Shown here one piece after another: positions 1-8,911 of a stretch of 46,173 nt of DNA. The stretch's first letter is position 1, and each line of letters opens with the position of its first letter. Origin of the DNA: Streptomyces sporangiiformans (GTDB taxonomy: Bacteria > Actinomycetota > Actinomycetes > Streptomycetales > Streptomycetaceae); NCBI RefSeq assembly GCF_005768555.2, contig NZ_VCHX02000342.1:1-46173 (forward strand), written 5' to 3'. A model generated the notes under the pieces. That model did no database searches. It was given only the letters and a program-made list of their open reading frames with translations, and had not been told where the DNA came from. A program made the position numbers and the translations under genes.

Positions 1-1801
1 CGCCGCGGCGGGCGGCCCGCTCCAGGCGCCGCGGCCACGGTGTGCCGTCCCACAGTTCCCAGAGCGCCTCCTCGGCCGTGCCGCCGCCCGCGAGGCGCTC
101 CCGGGCCTTGCGCAGCAGCGCGCCCAGGCGCTGGGCGCCTCTCGCGTACGACGGGTCGTGCGCGACCAACCGTTCCGGCTCGGCCAGCGCCCGCGCCAGC
201 AACTCGTCCGAGGGCGGCGGGACGAGGTTGCCCCCGGCGCGTTCCTCCTCGCGCAGTGCGCGGCCCAGGCGGCGCAGATCAGCGGCGTCCATACCGGTCA
301 TCGGGGACGCGAGAAGGGTGAGCGCGGTCTCGGTGTCGAGCCAGGGCGCCTGGGGCGCGGGCTCAGATGTCGCTTCGGGCGGCTCAGCCGGCCCCGCGCC
401 GTCCCGGACCGCTGCCCCGGCCACCGCCTTGAGGGCCGTCAGCAGCGGTGTCACCGCCGGTTCGTGCCGGAGGGGGAGGTCGTCGCCGTCTATGTCGAGG
501 GGGACGCCGGCCGTCGTGAGTGTGCGGCGGATCGTCGGAATCGTGCGGGAGCCGGCACGCACCAGGACGGCCATCTCGCCCCAGGGGACGCCGTCCTCCA
601 GGTGGGCACGGCGGAGGATGTCCGCGATGTTGTCCAGCTCCGTGCCGGGGGTCGGGTACGTGTAGACCTCGACGCGGCCGCCGTCCCGTACGGGAGTCAG
701 CTCTCTGTGGGCGCGTACCTTCTCCGCCGGAAGGCGGGTCAGGGGCATGCGCTGGGTCAGCAGCCGGGTGGCCCCGAGCAGTTGGGCGCCCGACCGGCGT
801 GACGTTCTCAGGACCTCGACCGGCGCCGGCGCGCCGTCCGCGCGCGGGAAGGTGTGCGGGAACTCCAGGATGCCGTTCACGTCGGCGCCCCTGAACGCGT
901 AGATCGACTGGTCGGGGTCGCCGAAGGCGACGAGGGTGCGGCCGCCGCCCGCGAGCGCCTGGAGGAGACGTACCTGCGCCGGATCGGTGTCCTGGTACTC
1001 GTCGACGAAGATCGCGTCGTACTGCGCGGCAAGACGCGCGGCGGTCTCGGGGCGGTGGGCGAGGAGTACCGCGCGGTGCACCAGTTCCGCGTAGTCGAGC
1101 ACTCCTTGCAGGTCGAGAACGTCGAGGTACTCGGCGAGGAAGACGGCGGCGGCGCGCCAGTCGGGTCGGCCGATGCGGGAGGCGAAGGCGTCCAGGGCGT
1201 CTGGGCCGAGGCCCAGTTCGCGGCTGCGGGCGAGGACCGCGCGGACCTCGTCGGCGAAGCCGCGGGTGGTCAGGCAGGCGCGCAGCTCGTCCGGCCAGCG
1301 CACGTGGGCGAGGCCGAGCCGCTCCAGGTCGGGCTGGCCGGCCAGCAGTTCACGGACCGTCACGTCCTGTTCGGGTCCGGAGAGCAACCGCAGGGGCTCC
1401 ACGAACAGGCCGCTGTCCTGGTGGGCGCGGACCAGGGCGTAGCAGAAGGAGTGGAACGTCGTCGCCTGCGGCGCGCGGGCCGCCCCTATGCGCAGTGCCA
1501 TACGGTCACGCAGTTCCACGGCGGCCTTGCGGCTGAACGTCAGCACCAGGACCCGCTCGGGGGTCGTGCCGCGCTCGATCCGCGCCGCCACGGACTCCAC
1601 GAGGGTGGTCGTCTTGCCGGTGCCCGGACCTGCGAGGACGAGGAGCGGGCCCCCCTTGTGGTCAACCACGCGGCGCTGCGCTGCGTCCAGCAGAGGGGGA
1701 TCTACCCGGACAGGCGGGGTACGCACCAGTCGGTAAGCGCCACGGTTCCCCTGTCGCCCCTGGTGGTGCGACAGGCGCCTGGTGGAAGAAGAGGAGCTCA
1801 C
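1..1801 (-). CDS. AdnA-like UvrD/Rep-family DNA helicase (3' part beyond window)
   Basis: Superfamily 1 DNA helicase, of which about 600 N-terminal residues lie in the window; the reading frame runs off the left edge. It reads from a GTG (MSSSSSTRRL) with no stronger start upstream. Visible motifs are Walker A GPGTGKT (about residues 58-64), a TTFHSFC segment (motif Ia), DEYQDTD (motif II) and GDPDQSIYAFRGA (motif III). Position next to an alkyltransferase-like gene and near moeZ matches the mycobacterial adnA-adnB locus, whose products form a heterodimeric helicase-nuclease that resects double-strand breaks; in Streptomyces the adnAB pair has been reported as essential. The RecB-like nuclease domain and the partner gene would lie beyond the left edge, so the AdnA assignment is an inference from order and N-terminal motifs. 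A plain UvrD paralogue is the alternative. Confidence 0.82.
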   Translation of the reverse strand, partial: MSSSSSTRRLSHHQGRQGNRGAYRLVRTPPVRVDPPLLDAAQRRVVDHKGGPLLVLAGPGTGKTTTLVESVAARIERGTTPERVLVLTFSRKAAVELRDRMALRIGAARAPQATTFHSFCYALVRAHQDSGLFVEPLRLLSGPEQDVTVRELLAGQPDLERLGLAHVRWPDELRACLTTRGFADEVRAVLARSRELGLGPDALDAFASRIGRPDWRAAAVFLAEYLDVLDLQGVLDYAELVHRAVLLAHRPETAARLAAQYDAIFVDEYQDTDPAQVRLLQALAGGGRTLVAFGDPDQSIYAFRGADVNGILEFPHTFPRADGAPAPVEVLRTSRRSGAQLLGATRLLTQRMPLTRLPAEKVRAHRELTPVRDGGRVEVYTYPTPGTELDNIADILRRAHLEDGVPWGEMAVLVRAGSRTIPTIRRTLTTAGVPLDIDGDDLPLRHEPAVTPLLTALKAVAGAAVRDGAGPAEPPEATSEPAPQAPWLDTETALTLLASPMTGMDAADLRRLGRALREEERAGGNLVPPPSDELLARALAEPERLVAHDPSYARGAQRLGALLRKARERLAGGGTAEEALWELWDGTPWPRRLERAARRG

Positions 1802-2112
1802 GTGGTTCGCCGGTCCTGGTGGGTGTGCCATTGGTCACTGCCGGCGCGGAGCGCCGTCGTTGCGAGGTGGTGGTCGGGCGACGGGTGGGTGGACGGCCGC
1901 GCGTGGAGGGCGGTGGCCGCGTGGTGAGGGGGATGCGCGCCGTCGACGCTACGCCGGTGGACGCTGCGGAAGGAGGGCTTCCTCTTCTTCCCTCGAACCC
2001 CTCACGTCGCGTGCGTCCCCCACGCCACGAAGGTACGGCATGTCACGGACGCGCCCCGTTTCCCCCGTACGGGCCGCGGATCCCCCTTTCGGGCCTTCGA
2101 TGGCGGAAGCTG
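1802..2112. other. Intergenic region upstream of the helicase gene
   Basis: About 310 bases between the helicase start and the stop of the alkyltransferase-like gene, both on the minus strand. It must hold the helicase promoter or leader. The plus strand is G-rich, with many GGTGG and GGGTGG runs around 1860-1930. I could not pick out a convincing -35/-10 pair, a terminator or a small ORF with a ribosome binding site. Confidence 0.5.
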
Positions 2113-2478
2113 TCAGGTGTGACCCTGTGCGTGCTCACCGCCGTCCCACCGCGCCCGCTTCATGTCGACTCGCGGGAGGTGGCCCTCGGAGGCCCTGCTC
2201 GCCTCCTTCAGGGGGGTGCCTTCCGTGCGGTAGTGGCCCAGGGCGTCCAGTTCGTGGCCCGGGAGCAGCACGCCGTCCGCGCGTATGACGCGCCACCACG
2301 GCACGGCTCCTCCGTAGAGGGCCATCACGCGGCCGACCTGGCGCGGCCCTCCCTCCTCCAGCCATTCGGCGACGTCCCCGTACGTCATGACGCGCCCGGG
2401 CGGGATCAGCTCGGCGACCTCGAGGACCCGCTCCGCATACTCCGGCAGGGCGTCCACCGGAAGACTTTCCTCGCTCAT
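2113..2478 (-). CDS. Alkyltransferase-like protein (ATL, MGMT fold)
   Basis: A 121-residue protein with the O6-alkylguanine-DNA alkyltransferase DNA-binding domain (IPPGRVMTYGDVA, then GGPRQVGRVMA). The methyl-acceptor motif PCHR is replaced by PWWR at residues 60-63, so the reactive cysteine is tryptophan. Known ATL proteins carry PWHR; they bind O6-alkylguanine without repairing it and hand it to nucleotide excision repair. Here the His position is also Trp, which is less usual. The start is MSEESLP; MGRMSEES three codons upstream is possible. An ATL gene beside the helicase also occurs in mycobacteria. Function as a damage sensor is inferred from the family. Confidence 0.85.
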   Translation of the reverse strand: MSEESLPVDALPEYAERVLEVAELIPPGRVMTYGDVAEWLEEGGPRQVGRVMALYGGAVPWWRVIRADGVLLPGHELDALGHYRTEGTPLKEASRASEGHLPRVDMKRARWDGGEHAQGHT

Positions 2479-2663
2479 CCGACCCATCCTGCCCCACCCC
2501 ACCGACAACGTGACGCGGTGGCGACCGTGCGTATTCCTCGCTCCGAAGCGGCACTTCGGGCAGACTGTCCGCCCCCGCATTGGCCCCTGATGCCCTCCTG
2601 TGTCGGCGGAGCATGCCACCATCATGCGGGCGGTGACTGGTGATACGAGATCAAGAAGAGACG

Positions 2664-5495
2664 ATGAAACAGCAGGGCGTGCACCCCGAAGACGCGGAGG
2701 GCACCTCTGAGGTTTCGCCACGCCCCGACGCCGACGGCGACTCGGACGAGCGCACCTCGGACACGCCCGGCATGACGGACAAAAACACGCCGACCGCCCA
2801 CAATGAGAAGGACAAGCACTCCCCGGAGGAGCGCGAGCAGACGAACGATCACACCCCGGACGCGCACGACCAAACGCGCGCGCCGAACCCCGACGACGCC
2901 GTCCCTGAAGAGGTCGAGGGCGACGAACCGCTGCTCCCCGCGCGCGTGCACCGTCCTTCCGACCTGATGCGCCTCCTGGTGGGCATCCTCGCTGTCGGTG
3001 TACTGCTGGCGATCGCCGCGTTCGCCCACGGCACGACGTCCGGGCTCGCCCAGGACATCAACAAGGGCACCGATGAGGCGCCCGACCTGCTGATCAAGAT
3101 CGCGGGGCTCGCGTCGAGCATCGCGATCCTCCTGGTGCCGGTGGCCTTCGCGATCGAGCGGCTGATCAAGCGGGACGGGCTGCGCATCGCCGACGGCGTC
3201 CTGGCCGCGGTGCTCGCGCACGGGGTGACCCTCGCCACCGACCTGTGGGTCGCCCGGGGCGCCCCGGACTCGATCCAGAAGGCGCTCACCCAGCCCTCGC
3301 CGGGCGATGTCCATGCTCTCACCGACCCCGTTCACGGCTATCTCGCTCCCGTCATCGCCTACATGACGGCCGTCGGCATGTCGCGCCGACCACGCTGGCG
3401 TGCGGTGCTGTGGGTGGTCCTGCTCCTCGACGCCTTCTCCATGCTGGTGACCGGCTACACGACTCCGTTCTCGATCATCCTGACGGTGTTGATCGGCTGG
3501 ACGATCGCGTACGGAACGCTGTACGCGGTCGGCTCGCCGAACGTGCGGCCCACGGGACGGACGCTGATGGCGGGCCTGCGGCACGTGGGCTTCCACCCGG
3601 TGAGCGCATCCCGCGAGGAGACGCAGGAGGGCACCGAGACCGGCGACCGCGGGCGGCGCTACTTCGTGACGCTGGAGGACGGCCCGCCGCTGGACGTGAC
3701 GGTGGTCGACCGGGAGCAGCAGGCGCAGGGCTTCTTCTACCGCGCGTGGCGCAACCTGACGCTGCGTGGCTTCGCCACGCGCCGCAGCCTCCAGTCGCTG
3801 CGCCAGGCGCTGGAGCAGGAGGCGCTCCTGGCCTACGCCGCCATCGCGGCCGGCGCCAACGCGCCCAAGCTCATCGCGACCTCCGAGCTGGGCCCGGACG
3901 CCGTGATGCTCGTCTACGAGCACATCGGCGGTCACACGCTCGACACCCTGCCCGACGACGAGATCACCGACGACCTGTTGCGTGACACCTGGCACCAGGT
4001 ACAGGCGTTGCAGTCGCGGCGCATCGCGCATCGCAGGCTGGCGGGCGACGCGATTCTGGTGGATCGTTCCGGCACGGTCATCCTCACCGATCTGCGCGGC
4101 GGCGAGATCGCGGCCGGTGAGCTGCTGCTGCGCATGGACATCGCCCAGTTGGTGACCACGCTCGGCCTGCGGGTCGGCGCGGAGCGCGCGGTGGCGTCGG
4201 CGGTCGGGGTGCTCGGCCCCGACACGGTCGCCGACTGTCTGCCGATGCTGCAGCCCATCGCGCTGACCCGTGCCACGCGCGCGACACTGCGCAAACGCGG
4301 CAGGGAGCGGGCCCAGCGCGAGCGCGAGGCCGTCCTGGAGGCCTCGCGGCACGCCAAGCCGGACCGCGAAGAGCACGAGGAGGACACCCGGCCCCTCCTC
4401 GAAAAGCCGGACAAGAAGGCCGTACGTGCCGAGAAGCGCTCCGAGAAGCGGGCGATCGACGAGGCCGTGGAGGAGGCCCGGGAGGAGGATCTGCTCACCC
4501 AGATCCGCCACCAGGTGCTGCTGATCAGGCCGCAGGCGCCCGTCGAACCGGCCCGCCTGGAGCGCATCCGGCCCCGGACGCTCATCAGTTTCATCGCCGG
4601 TGCCATCGGCGCGTACTTCCTGCTGTCGCAGCTCACGCACATCGAGTTCGGCACCCTGTTCGACAACGCCGAGTGGGGCTGGGTCGCAGCGGCCGTTCTC
4701 TTCTCGGCGCTGAGCTACTTCGCGGCGGCCATGAGCCTGCTGGGCTTCGTGCCCGAGCGGGTGCCGTTCCTGCGGGCCGTGGCAGCGCAGGTCGCCGGGT
4801 CCTTCGTGAAGATCGTGGCGCCCGCGGCGGTGGGCGGTGTCGCCCTCAACACCCGCTTCCTGCAGCGCGCGGGGGTGCGCCCGGGGCTCGCGGTGGCGAG
4901 TGTCGGAGCCTCGCAGTTGTTCGGCCTGGGCAGCCACATTCTGCTGCTGCTCGCCTTCGGTTACCTGACGGGGACCGAGAAGACGCCGTCGCTGTCGCCG
5001 TCTCGCACGGTGATCGCGGGTCTGCTGACCGTCGCGGTACTGGTGCTGGTGGTGACCTCGATTCCGTTCCTGCGGAAGTTCGTCGTCACGCGCGTGCGGT
5101 CGCTGTTCGCTGGTGTCGTGCCGCGCATGCTCGACGTACTGCAGCGGCCGCAGAAGCTCATCACCGGTATCGGCGGCATGCTGCTGCTGACGGCCTGCTT
5201 CGTGATGTGCCTGGACGCGTCGATCCGGGCGTTCGGCAGCGACGACATGCCCGCGCTGAGCATCGCGAGCGTCGCGGTCGTCTTCCTCGCCGGTAACGCG
5301 CTGGGCTCGGCGGCGCCGACCCCGGGTGGCGTGGGCGCCGTCGAGGCGACCCTCACGGTCGGTCTGATCGCCGTCGGACTGCCCAAGGAGGTCGCGGCGC
5401 CCGCGGTGCTGCTCTACCGGCTCCTCACGCTGTGGCTACCGGTACTGCCCGGGTGGCTGTTCTTCAACCACCTGACGCGCAAGGGCGCGCTCTAG
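2664..5495 (+). CDS. Large membrane protein: degenerate kinase domain fused to a flippase-like (LPG synthase TM/UPF0104) domain
   Basis: A 943-residue protein. Order: an acidic, charged, disordered N-terminus (about 1-95); about six hydrophobic segments (about 100-300); a kinase-like region (about 300-520) in which the catalytic HRD looks replaced by HRR and DFG by a DLRG-type sequence (HRRLAGDAILVD, then ILTDLRGGE); a highly charged helical stretch (about 535-630); and a C-terminal multi-spanning domain of the UPF0104/MprF-flippase type (about 640-943, including PGGVGAVEA). The fold suggests membrane lipid or isoprenoid-linked glycan translocation; the kinase part is probably a pseudokinase or aminoglycoside-kinase-like binding domain. 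I chose ATG 2664, after AAGAAGAG; a GTG at 2640 is in frame, but the codons between are AT-rich and unlike the gene. Substrate unknown. Confidence 0.85.
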   Translation: MKQQGVHPEDAEGTSEVSPRPDADGDSDERTSDTPGMTDKNTPTAHNEKDKHSPEEREQTNDHTPDAHDQTRAPNPDDAVPEEVEGDEPLLPARVHRPSDLMRLLVGILAVGVLLAIAAFAHGTTSGLAQDINKGTDEAPDLLIKIAGLASSIAILLVPVAFAIERLIKRDGLRIADGVLAAVLAHGVTLATDLWVARGAPDSIQKALTQPSPGDVHALTDPVHGYLAPVIAYMTAVGMSRRPRWRAVLWVVLLLDAFSMLVTGYTTPFSIILTVLIGWTIAYGTLYAVGSPNVRPTGRTLMAGLRHVGFHPVSASREETQEGTETGDRGRRYFVTLEDGPPLDVTVVDREQQAQGFFYRAWRNLTLRGFATRRSLQSLRQALEQEALLAYAAIAAGANAPKLIATSELGPDAVMLVYEHIGGHTLDTLPDDEITDDLLRDTWHQVQALQSRRIAHRRLAGDAILVDRSGTVILTDLRGGEIAAGELLLRMDIAQLVTTLGLRVGAERAVASAVGVLGPDTVADCLPMLQPIALTRATRATLRKRGRERAQREREAVLEASRHAKPDREEHEEDTRPLLEKPDKKAVRAEKRSEKRAIDEAVEEAREEDLLTQIRHQVLLIRPQAPVEPARLERIRPRTLISFIAGAIGAYFLLSQLTHIEFGTLFDNAEWGWVAAAVLFSALSYFAAAMSLLGFVPERVPFLRAVAAQVAGSFVKIVAPAAVGGVALNTRFLQRAGVRPGLAVASVGASQLFGLGSHILLLLAFGYLTGTEKTPSLSPSRTVIAGLLTVAVLVLVVTSIPFLRKFVVTRVRSLFAGVVPRMLDVLQRPQKLITGIGGMLLLTACFVMCLDASIRAFGSDDMPALSIASVAVVFLAGNALGSAAPTPGGVGAVEATLTVGLIAVGLPKEVAAPAVLLYRLLTLWLPVLPGWLFFNHLTRKGAL

Positions 5496-5598
5496 GCAAA
5501 TACATCTATGGCCTGTCGTACGCGGGGAGCGGAAGTGCCGCTCACCCACACGGCCCGCGCCCCGAGCGCCCCCTCGGGTACGCCCCCAGGATGGAGGC

Positions 5599-7140
5599 AT
5601 GCCGACTCCTTCCCGGCTACGCGCCGCCGCCCTGGCCGCCGCCCTTCTGCTGTCCGCGCCCGTTGCCGGATGTGACAGCGAGCCCGAGGACGAGAACCTG
5701 CCGACGCAGAAGCTGAGCTGGGAGGACTGTCCGGAGCCGTCCGACGCCCAGGGAGACGGAGAGGCCCCGTCGCCCCTGCCGGACGGCGCCGTATGGCAGT
5801 GCGCGATCATGAAGGCACCCCTCGACTGGGACAAGCCCGAGGGCGACACGATCGGGCTCGAGCTGATCCGGGCGCGGGCGAGCGGCGCCAAGGACGAGCG
5901 GATCGGCTCGCTGATCTTCAACTTCGGCGGCCCGGGCGGCTCCGGCGTGACCACACTGCCCGCGTTCGGCGAGGAATTCACGCAGCTGCGCACCCGCTAC
6001 GACCTGGTCAGCTTCGACCCGCGCGGCGTCGGCCGCAGCGCGGGCGTCGAATGCGTGGACGACGAACAGCTCGACGAGTACTTCCAACAGGACGCCACCC
6101 CCGACAGCGGGGCCGAGCGGGAGACGCTCGTGGACAGCACCAAGGAGTTCAACTCGGCCTGCGAGGAGAACTCCGGGAAGGTCCTCCCGCAGGTGAGCAC
6201 GACCGACGCGGCCCGCGACATGGACCTGATGCGGCAGGTCCTCGGCGACGACAAGCTGTACTACTTCGGCATCTCGTACGGCACCGAACTGGGTGGCGTC
6301 TACGCGCACCTGTTCCCCAAGAAGGTGGGACGGGCCGTCTTCGACGCCGTCGTGGACCCGACGCAGAATCCGGAGCAGGGCTCGCTCGGACAGGCCAGGG
6401 GCTTCCAGCGCGCGCTCGACAACTTCGCCGAGGACTGCACGTCGAAGGTGGAGGAGTGCCCGCTCGGCGACACCGCCGAGGACGTCAAGGACCGGATCAC
6501 CAGACTGCTCGAGGACCTCGACAGCAAGCCGATCCCGGGCGTCTTTCCGCGCATGCTGACCCAGACGGCCGCCACCAGCGGCATCGCGCAGGCCCTCTAT
6601 TCCCAGGACTTCTGGGAATACCTCACCGAGGGGCTCCAGCAGGCGTACAACGGCGACGGCCAGATCCTGATGCTGTTGTCCGACTCCTTGAACGGGCGGA
6701 ACCAGGACGGGGAGTACAGCAACGTCGCCGCCGCCAATGTGTCCATCAACTGCGCGGACGACAAGTCGCGTTACACCACCGCCGATGTGGAGGCGAAACT
6801 TCCGCAGTTCCGCGAGGCCTCCCGCCTTTTCGGCGACTACCTGGCGTGGGGCCTGCTCAGCTGCACCGACTGGCCCGTGCCCGGGGCGGCCGACCACCCT
6901 GACGTGAGCGCACCGGGTTCGGCGCCGATCCTCGTGATCGGCAACACCGGCGATCCGGCGACGCCGTACGAGGGTGCCCACAAGATGGTGGAAGCGCTGG
7001 GCAAGGGCGTCGGCATCGAGCTGACGTACAAGGGCCAGGGACACGGCGCGTACGACAGCGGGAACAAGTGCGTGCGCGATGCGGTGAACGGCTATCTGCT
7101 GGACGGCAGGATCCCGCCGTCAGGGCTCGTCTGCTCATAA
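5599..7140 (+). CDS. Lipoprotein alpha/beta hydrolase, tripeptidyl aminopeptidase (SlpD/SlpE)-like
   Basis: A 513-residue exported lipoprotein. The signal peptide ends in a lipobox (VAGC, Cys25). The hydrolase core shows the oxyanion region NFGGPGGSG, FDPRGVG, the nucleophile elbow GISYG (Ser226), Asp452 in GNTGDPATP and His482 in GQGHGAY, with a C-terminal TAP-like domain. The family contains the Streptomyces secreted tripeptidyl aminopeptidase and the mycelium-associated SlpD/SlpE proteases, so it probably trims tripeptides at the cell surface. A GGAGG motif lies a few bases before the ATG. The next gene is a close paralogue, indicating tandem duplication. Substrate specificity is inferred. 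Confidence 0.9.
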   Translation: MPTPSRLRAAALAAALLLSAPVAGCDSEPEDENLPTQKLSWEDCPEPSDAQGDGEAPSPLPDGAVWQCAIMKAPLDWDKPEGDTIGLELIRARASGAKDERIGSLIFNFGGPGGSGVTTLPAFGEEFTQLRTRYDLVSFDPRGVGRSAGVECVDDEQLDEYFQQDATPDSGAERETLVDSTKEFNSACEENSGKVLPQVSTTDAARDMDLMRQVLGDDKLYYFGISYGTELGGVYAHLFPKKVGRAVFDAVVDPTQNPEQGSLGQARGFQRALDNFAEDCTSKVEECPLGDTAEDVKDRITRLLEDLDSKPIPGVFPRMLTQTAATSGIAQALYSQDFWEYLTEGLQQAYNGDGQILMLLSDSLNGRNQDGEYSNVAAANVSINCADDKSRYTTADVEAKLPQFREASRLFGDYLAWGLLSCTDWPVPGAADHPDVSAPGSAPILVIGNTGDPATPYEGAHKMVEALGKGVGIELTYKGQGHGAYDSGNKCVRDAVNGYLLDGRIPPSGLVCS

Positions 7141-7170
7141 GAGAGCAGATTAAAACCGCAGGTCACAGCG

Positions 7171-7179
7171 TTATCCACA
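7171..7179 (+). other. Perfect DnaA-box consensus (TTATCCACA)
   Basis: The nonamer TTATCCACA matches the classical DnaA box exactly and lies between the two paralogous lipoprotein genes, in the leader of the second. It stands alone here, and no replication origin is nearby. It could be a DnaA titration or regulatory site, or chance. Confidence 0.3.
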
Positions 7180-7268
7180 CCCTGCGACGGCTTCGTGTCG
7201 ATCTGCCTAGTATGGCCTGACCGTCATGCGCGGCTCGGTGCGGATGACAAGCGAGGGGGGAAGGGTTC

Positions 7269-8762
7269 ATGGTGCGTTTCGTACGATCCACGGCGCTGGC
7301 CGCGGCCGCTGTGCTGGTTTCCGGGCTCGCGGCGGGCTGCGGTGGCGGCTCGTCCGACGACGAGGGCAAGCTCACCTCGCAGAAGCTCGACTGGGACGAC
7401 TGCAAGGCCACGTCGGACGGCCCCGCGCCGGGCAGCGGCTGGGAGTGCGCCACACTCAAGGTGCCATTGGACTGGGCGAAGCCGACGGGCGAGACGACCG
7501 ACATAGCGCTGATCCGGGGCAAGTCCACCGGCAAGGGCTCACGCATCGGCTCACTGCTGTTCAACTTCGGCGGTCCGGGCGGCTCGGGCGTCTCCATGCT
7601 GCCGGCGTACGCGACGCTGACCCCCAAGCTCCGCGACCGCTACGACCTGGTGAGCTTCGACCCGCGCGGGGTCGCGGCCAGCAAGGGCGTGCGCTGTCGG
7701 AGCGACAAGGAGATCCAGGCCGCTGAGTCCGTCGACTCCACGCCGGACACCGCGGCCGAGGAGACGGCCTACCTCAAGGACTCCGCGGATTTCGGCAAGG
7801 GCTGCGCGAAGTCCGCCGGCAAGCTCATGGCACATGTCTCGACCACCGACACGGCCCGCGACATGGACCTGATGCGCCAGGTACTGGGCGATCAGAAGAT
7901 GCACTACCTCGGCATCTCGTACGGCACCGAACTGGGCGGCGTGTACGCCCACTTGTTCCCCAGGAAAGTGGGCCGCCTGGTGCTGGACGCCGTCGTCGAC
8001 CCGAGCGCCGACACGGTCGGGCATGCCAAGAACCAGACACGCGGCTTCCAGCGCGCGCTGGACAACTACCTCAAGTCCACGGGACAGGACCCGCAGGAGG
8101 GCTCACAGAAGATCGCGGATCTGTTGAAGAAGATCGACGGGAAGGCGCTGCCGACGTCGAGCGGCCGCAAGCTCACGCAGACGCTGGCGCTCACCGGCAT
8201 CGTCCTGCCGCTCTACAGCCGGCAGAGCTGGCCCACCCTCACCACTGCGCTGGACGCGGCTGAGGAAGGCGACGGTTCGGAACTGCTGAAGCTCGCCGAC
8301 GACTACAACGAACGTGACGCGTCGGGGAACTACGGCACGACGACGCATTCACAACGAGTCATATCGTGCTTGGACGACAAGGAGCGGCCCACGCCGGCGG
8401 AGACGAAGAAGCTGCTCCCCGAGTTCCGGAAGATATCGCCGGTCTTCGGCGAGTTCATGGGCTGGGACACGGCCGGCTGGTGCCACGACTGGCCGGTGCC
8501 CGGTCAGCGCGAGACACCCGAGGTCAGCGCGCCGGAAGCCGACCCCGTCCTGGTCGTGGGCAACACCGGCGACCCGGCGACGCCCTACGAGGGTGCACGC
8601 AGGATGGCGGACGAACTGGGCAAGGGCGTCGGCATCGAGCTCACCTGGAAGGGCGAGGGGCATGGCGCGTACGGGAGCGGGAGCTCCTGCGTGGACGACA
8701 CGGTCAACGCGTACCTGCTGGACGGGACAGTGCCGAAGGACGGCAAGGTCTGCGCGTCGTAG
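7269..8762 (+). CDS. Lipoprotein alpha/beta hydrolase, tandem paralogue (SlpD/SlpE-like)
   Basis: A 497-residue lipoprotein hydrolase paralogous to the preceding gene. The signal peptide ends in LAAGC, followed by a Gly/Ser/Asp-rich linker. It keeps NFGGPGGSG, FDPRGVA, the nucleophile elbow GISYG (Ser217), Asp in GNTGDPATP and His in GEGHGAY. Both proteins share the block STTD-ARDMDLMRQVLG and an almost identical nucleophile region, while the C-terminal lid segments differ, which suggests altered substrate range after duplication. It starts at ATG after AAGGG, about 130 bases downstream of its neighbour, so it may have its own promoter. The predicted role is surface aminopeptidase acting on tripeptides. 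Confidence 0.9.
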   Translation: MVRFVRSTALAAAAVLVSGLAAGCGGGSSDDEGKLTSQKLDWDDCKATSDGPAPGSGWECATLKVPLDWAKPTGETTDIALIRGKSTGKGSRIGSLLFNFGGPGGSGVSMLPAYATLTPKLRDRYDLVSFDPRGVAASKGVRCRSDKEIQAAESVDSTPDTAAEETAYLKDSADFGKGCAKSAGKLMAHVSTTDTARDMDLMRQVLGDQKMHYLGISYGTELGGVYAHLFPRKVGRLVLDAVVDPSADTVGHAKNQTRGFQRALDNYLKSTGQDPQEGSQKIADLLKKIDGKALPTSSGRKLTQTLALTGIVLPLYSRQSWPTLTTALDAAEEGDGSELLKLADDYNERDASGNYGTTTHSQRVISCLDDKERPTPAETKKLLPEFRKISPVFGEFMGWDTAGWCHDWPVPGQRETPEVSAPEADPVLVVGNTGDPATPYEGARRMADELGKGVGIELTWKGEGHGAYGSGSSCVDDTVNAYLLDGTVPKDGKVCAS

Positions 8763-8864
8763 ACCGGGCGGCGGGCCACCGGCTCCGGTTCGGACGTGGG
8801 CGAGCAGCGGGCTTCCGGCTCTCGCCCCGCCGTGCCCGCGCGGCAGGATCTCGCGCAGCAGGAA

Positions 8865-8893
8865 GGGGCCCGGCACACCCGGTGCCGAGCCCC
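8865..8893. terminator. Hairpin terminator between convergent genes
   Basis: GGGGCCCGGCAC and GTGCCGAGCCCC form a 12-bp stem with one mismatch and a 5-base loop. It sits between the second hydrolase (plus) and moeZ (minus) and could serve both. Confidence 0.7.
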
Positions 8894-8911
8894 TCTTCGC
8901 AAGGCCTTCGC

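Noticed and set aside
2510..2535. SigR promoter upstream of the ATL gene
   Set aside because: GGAAT is followed at 18 bases by GTC rather than GTT, one mismatch in the key -10; kept only as a weak possibility.
2622..4937. 771-codon open frame antisense to the flippase gene
   Set aside because: Long open antisense frames are common in GC-rich DNA; the translation is low-complexity Arg/His/Gly-rich, and the plus-strand gene has clear domains.
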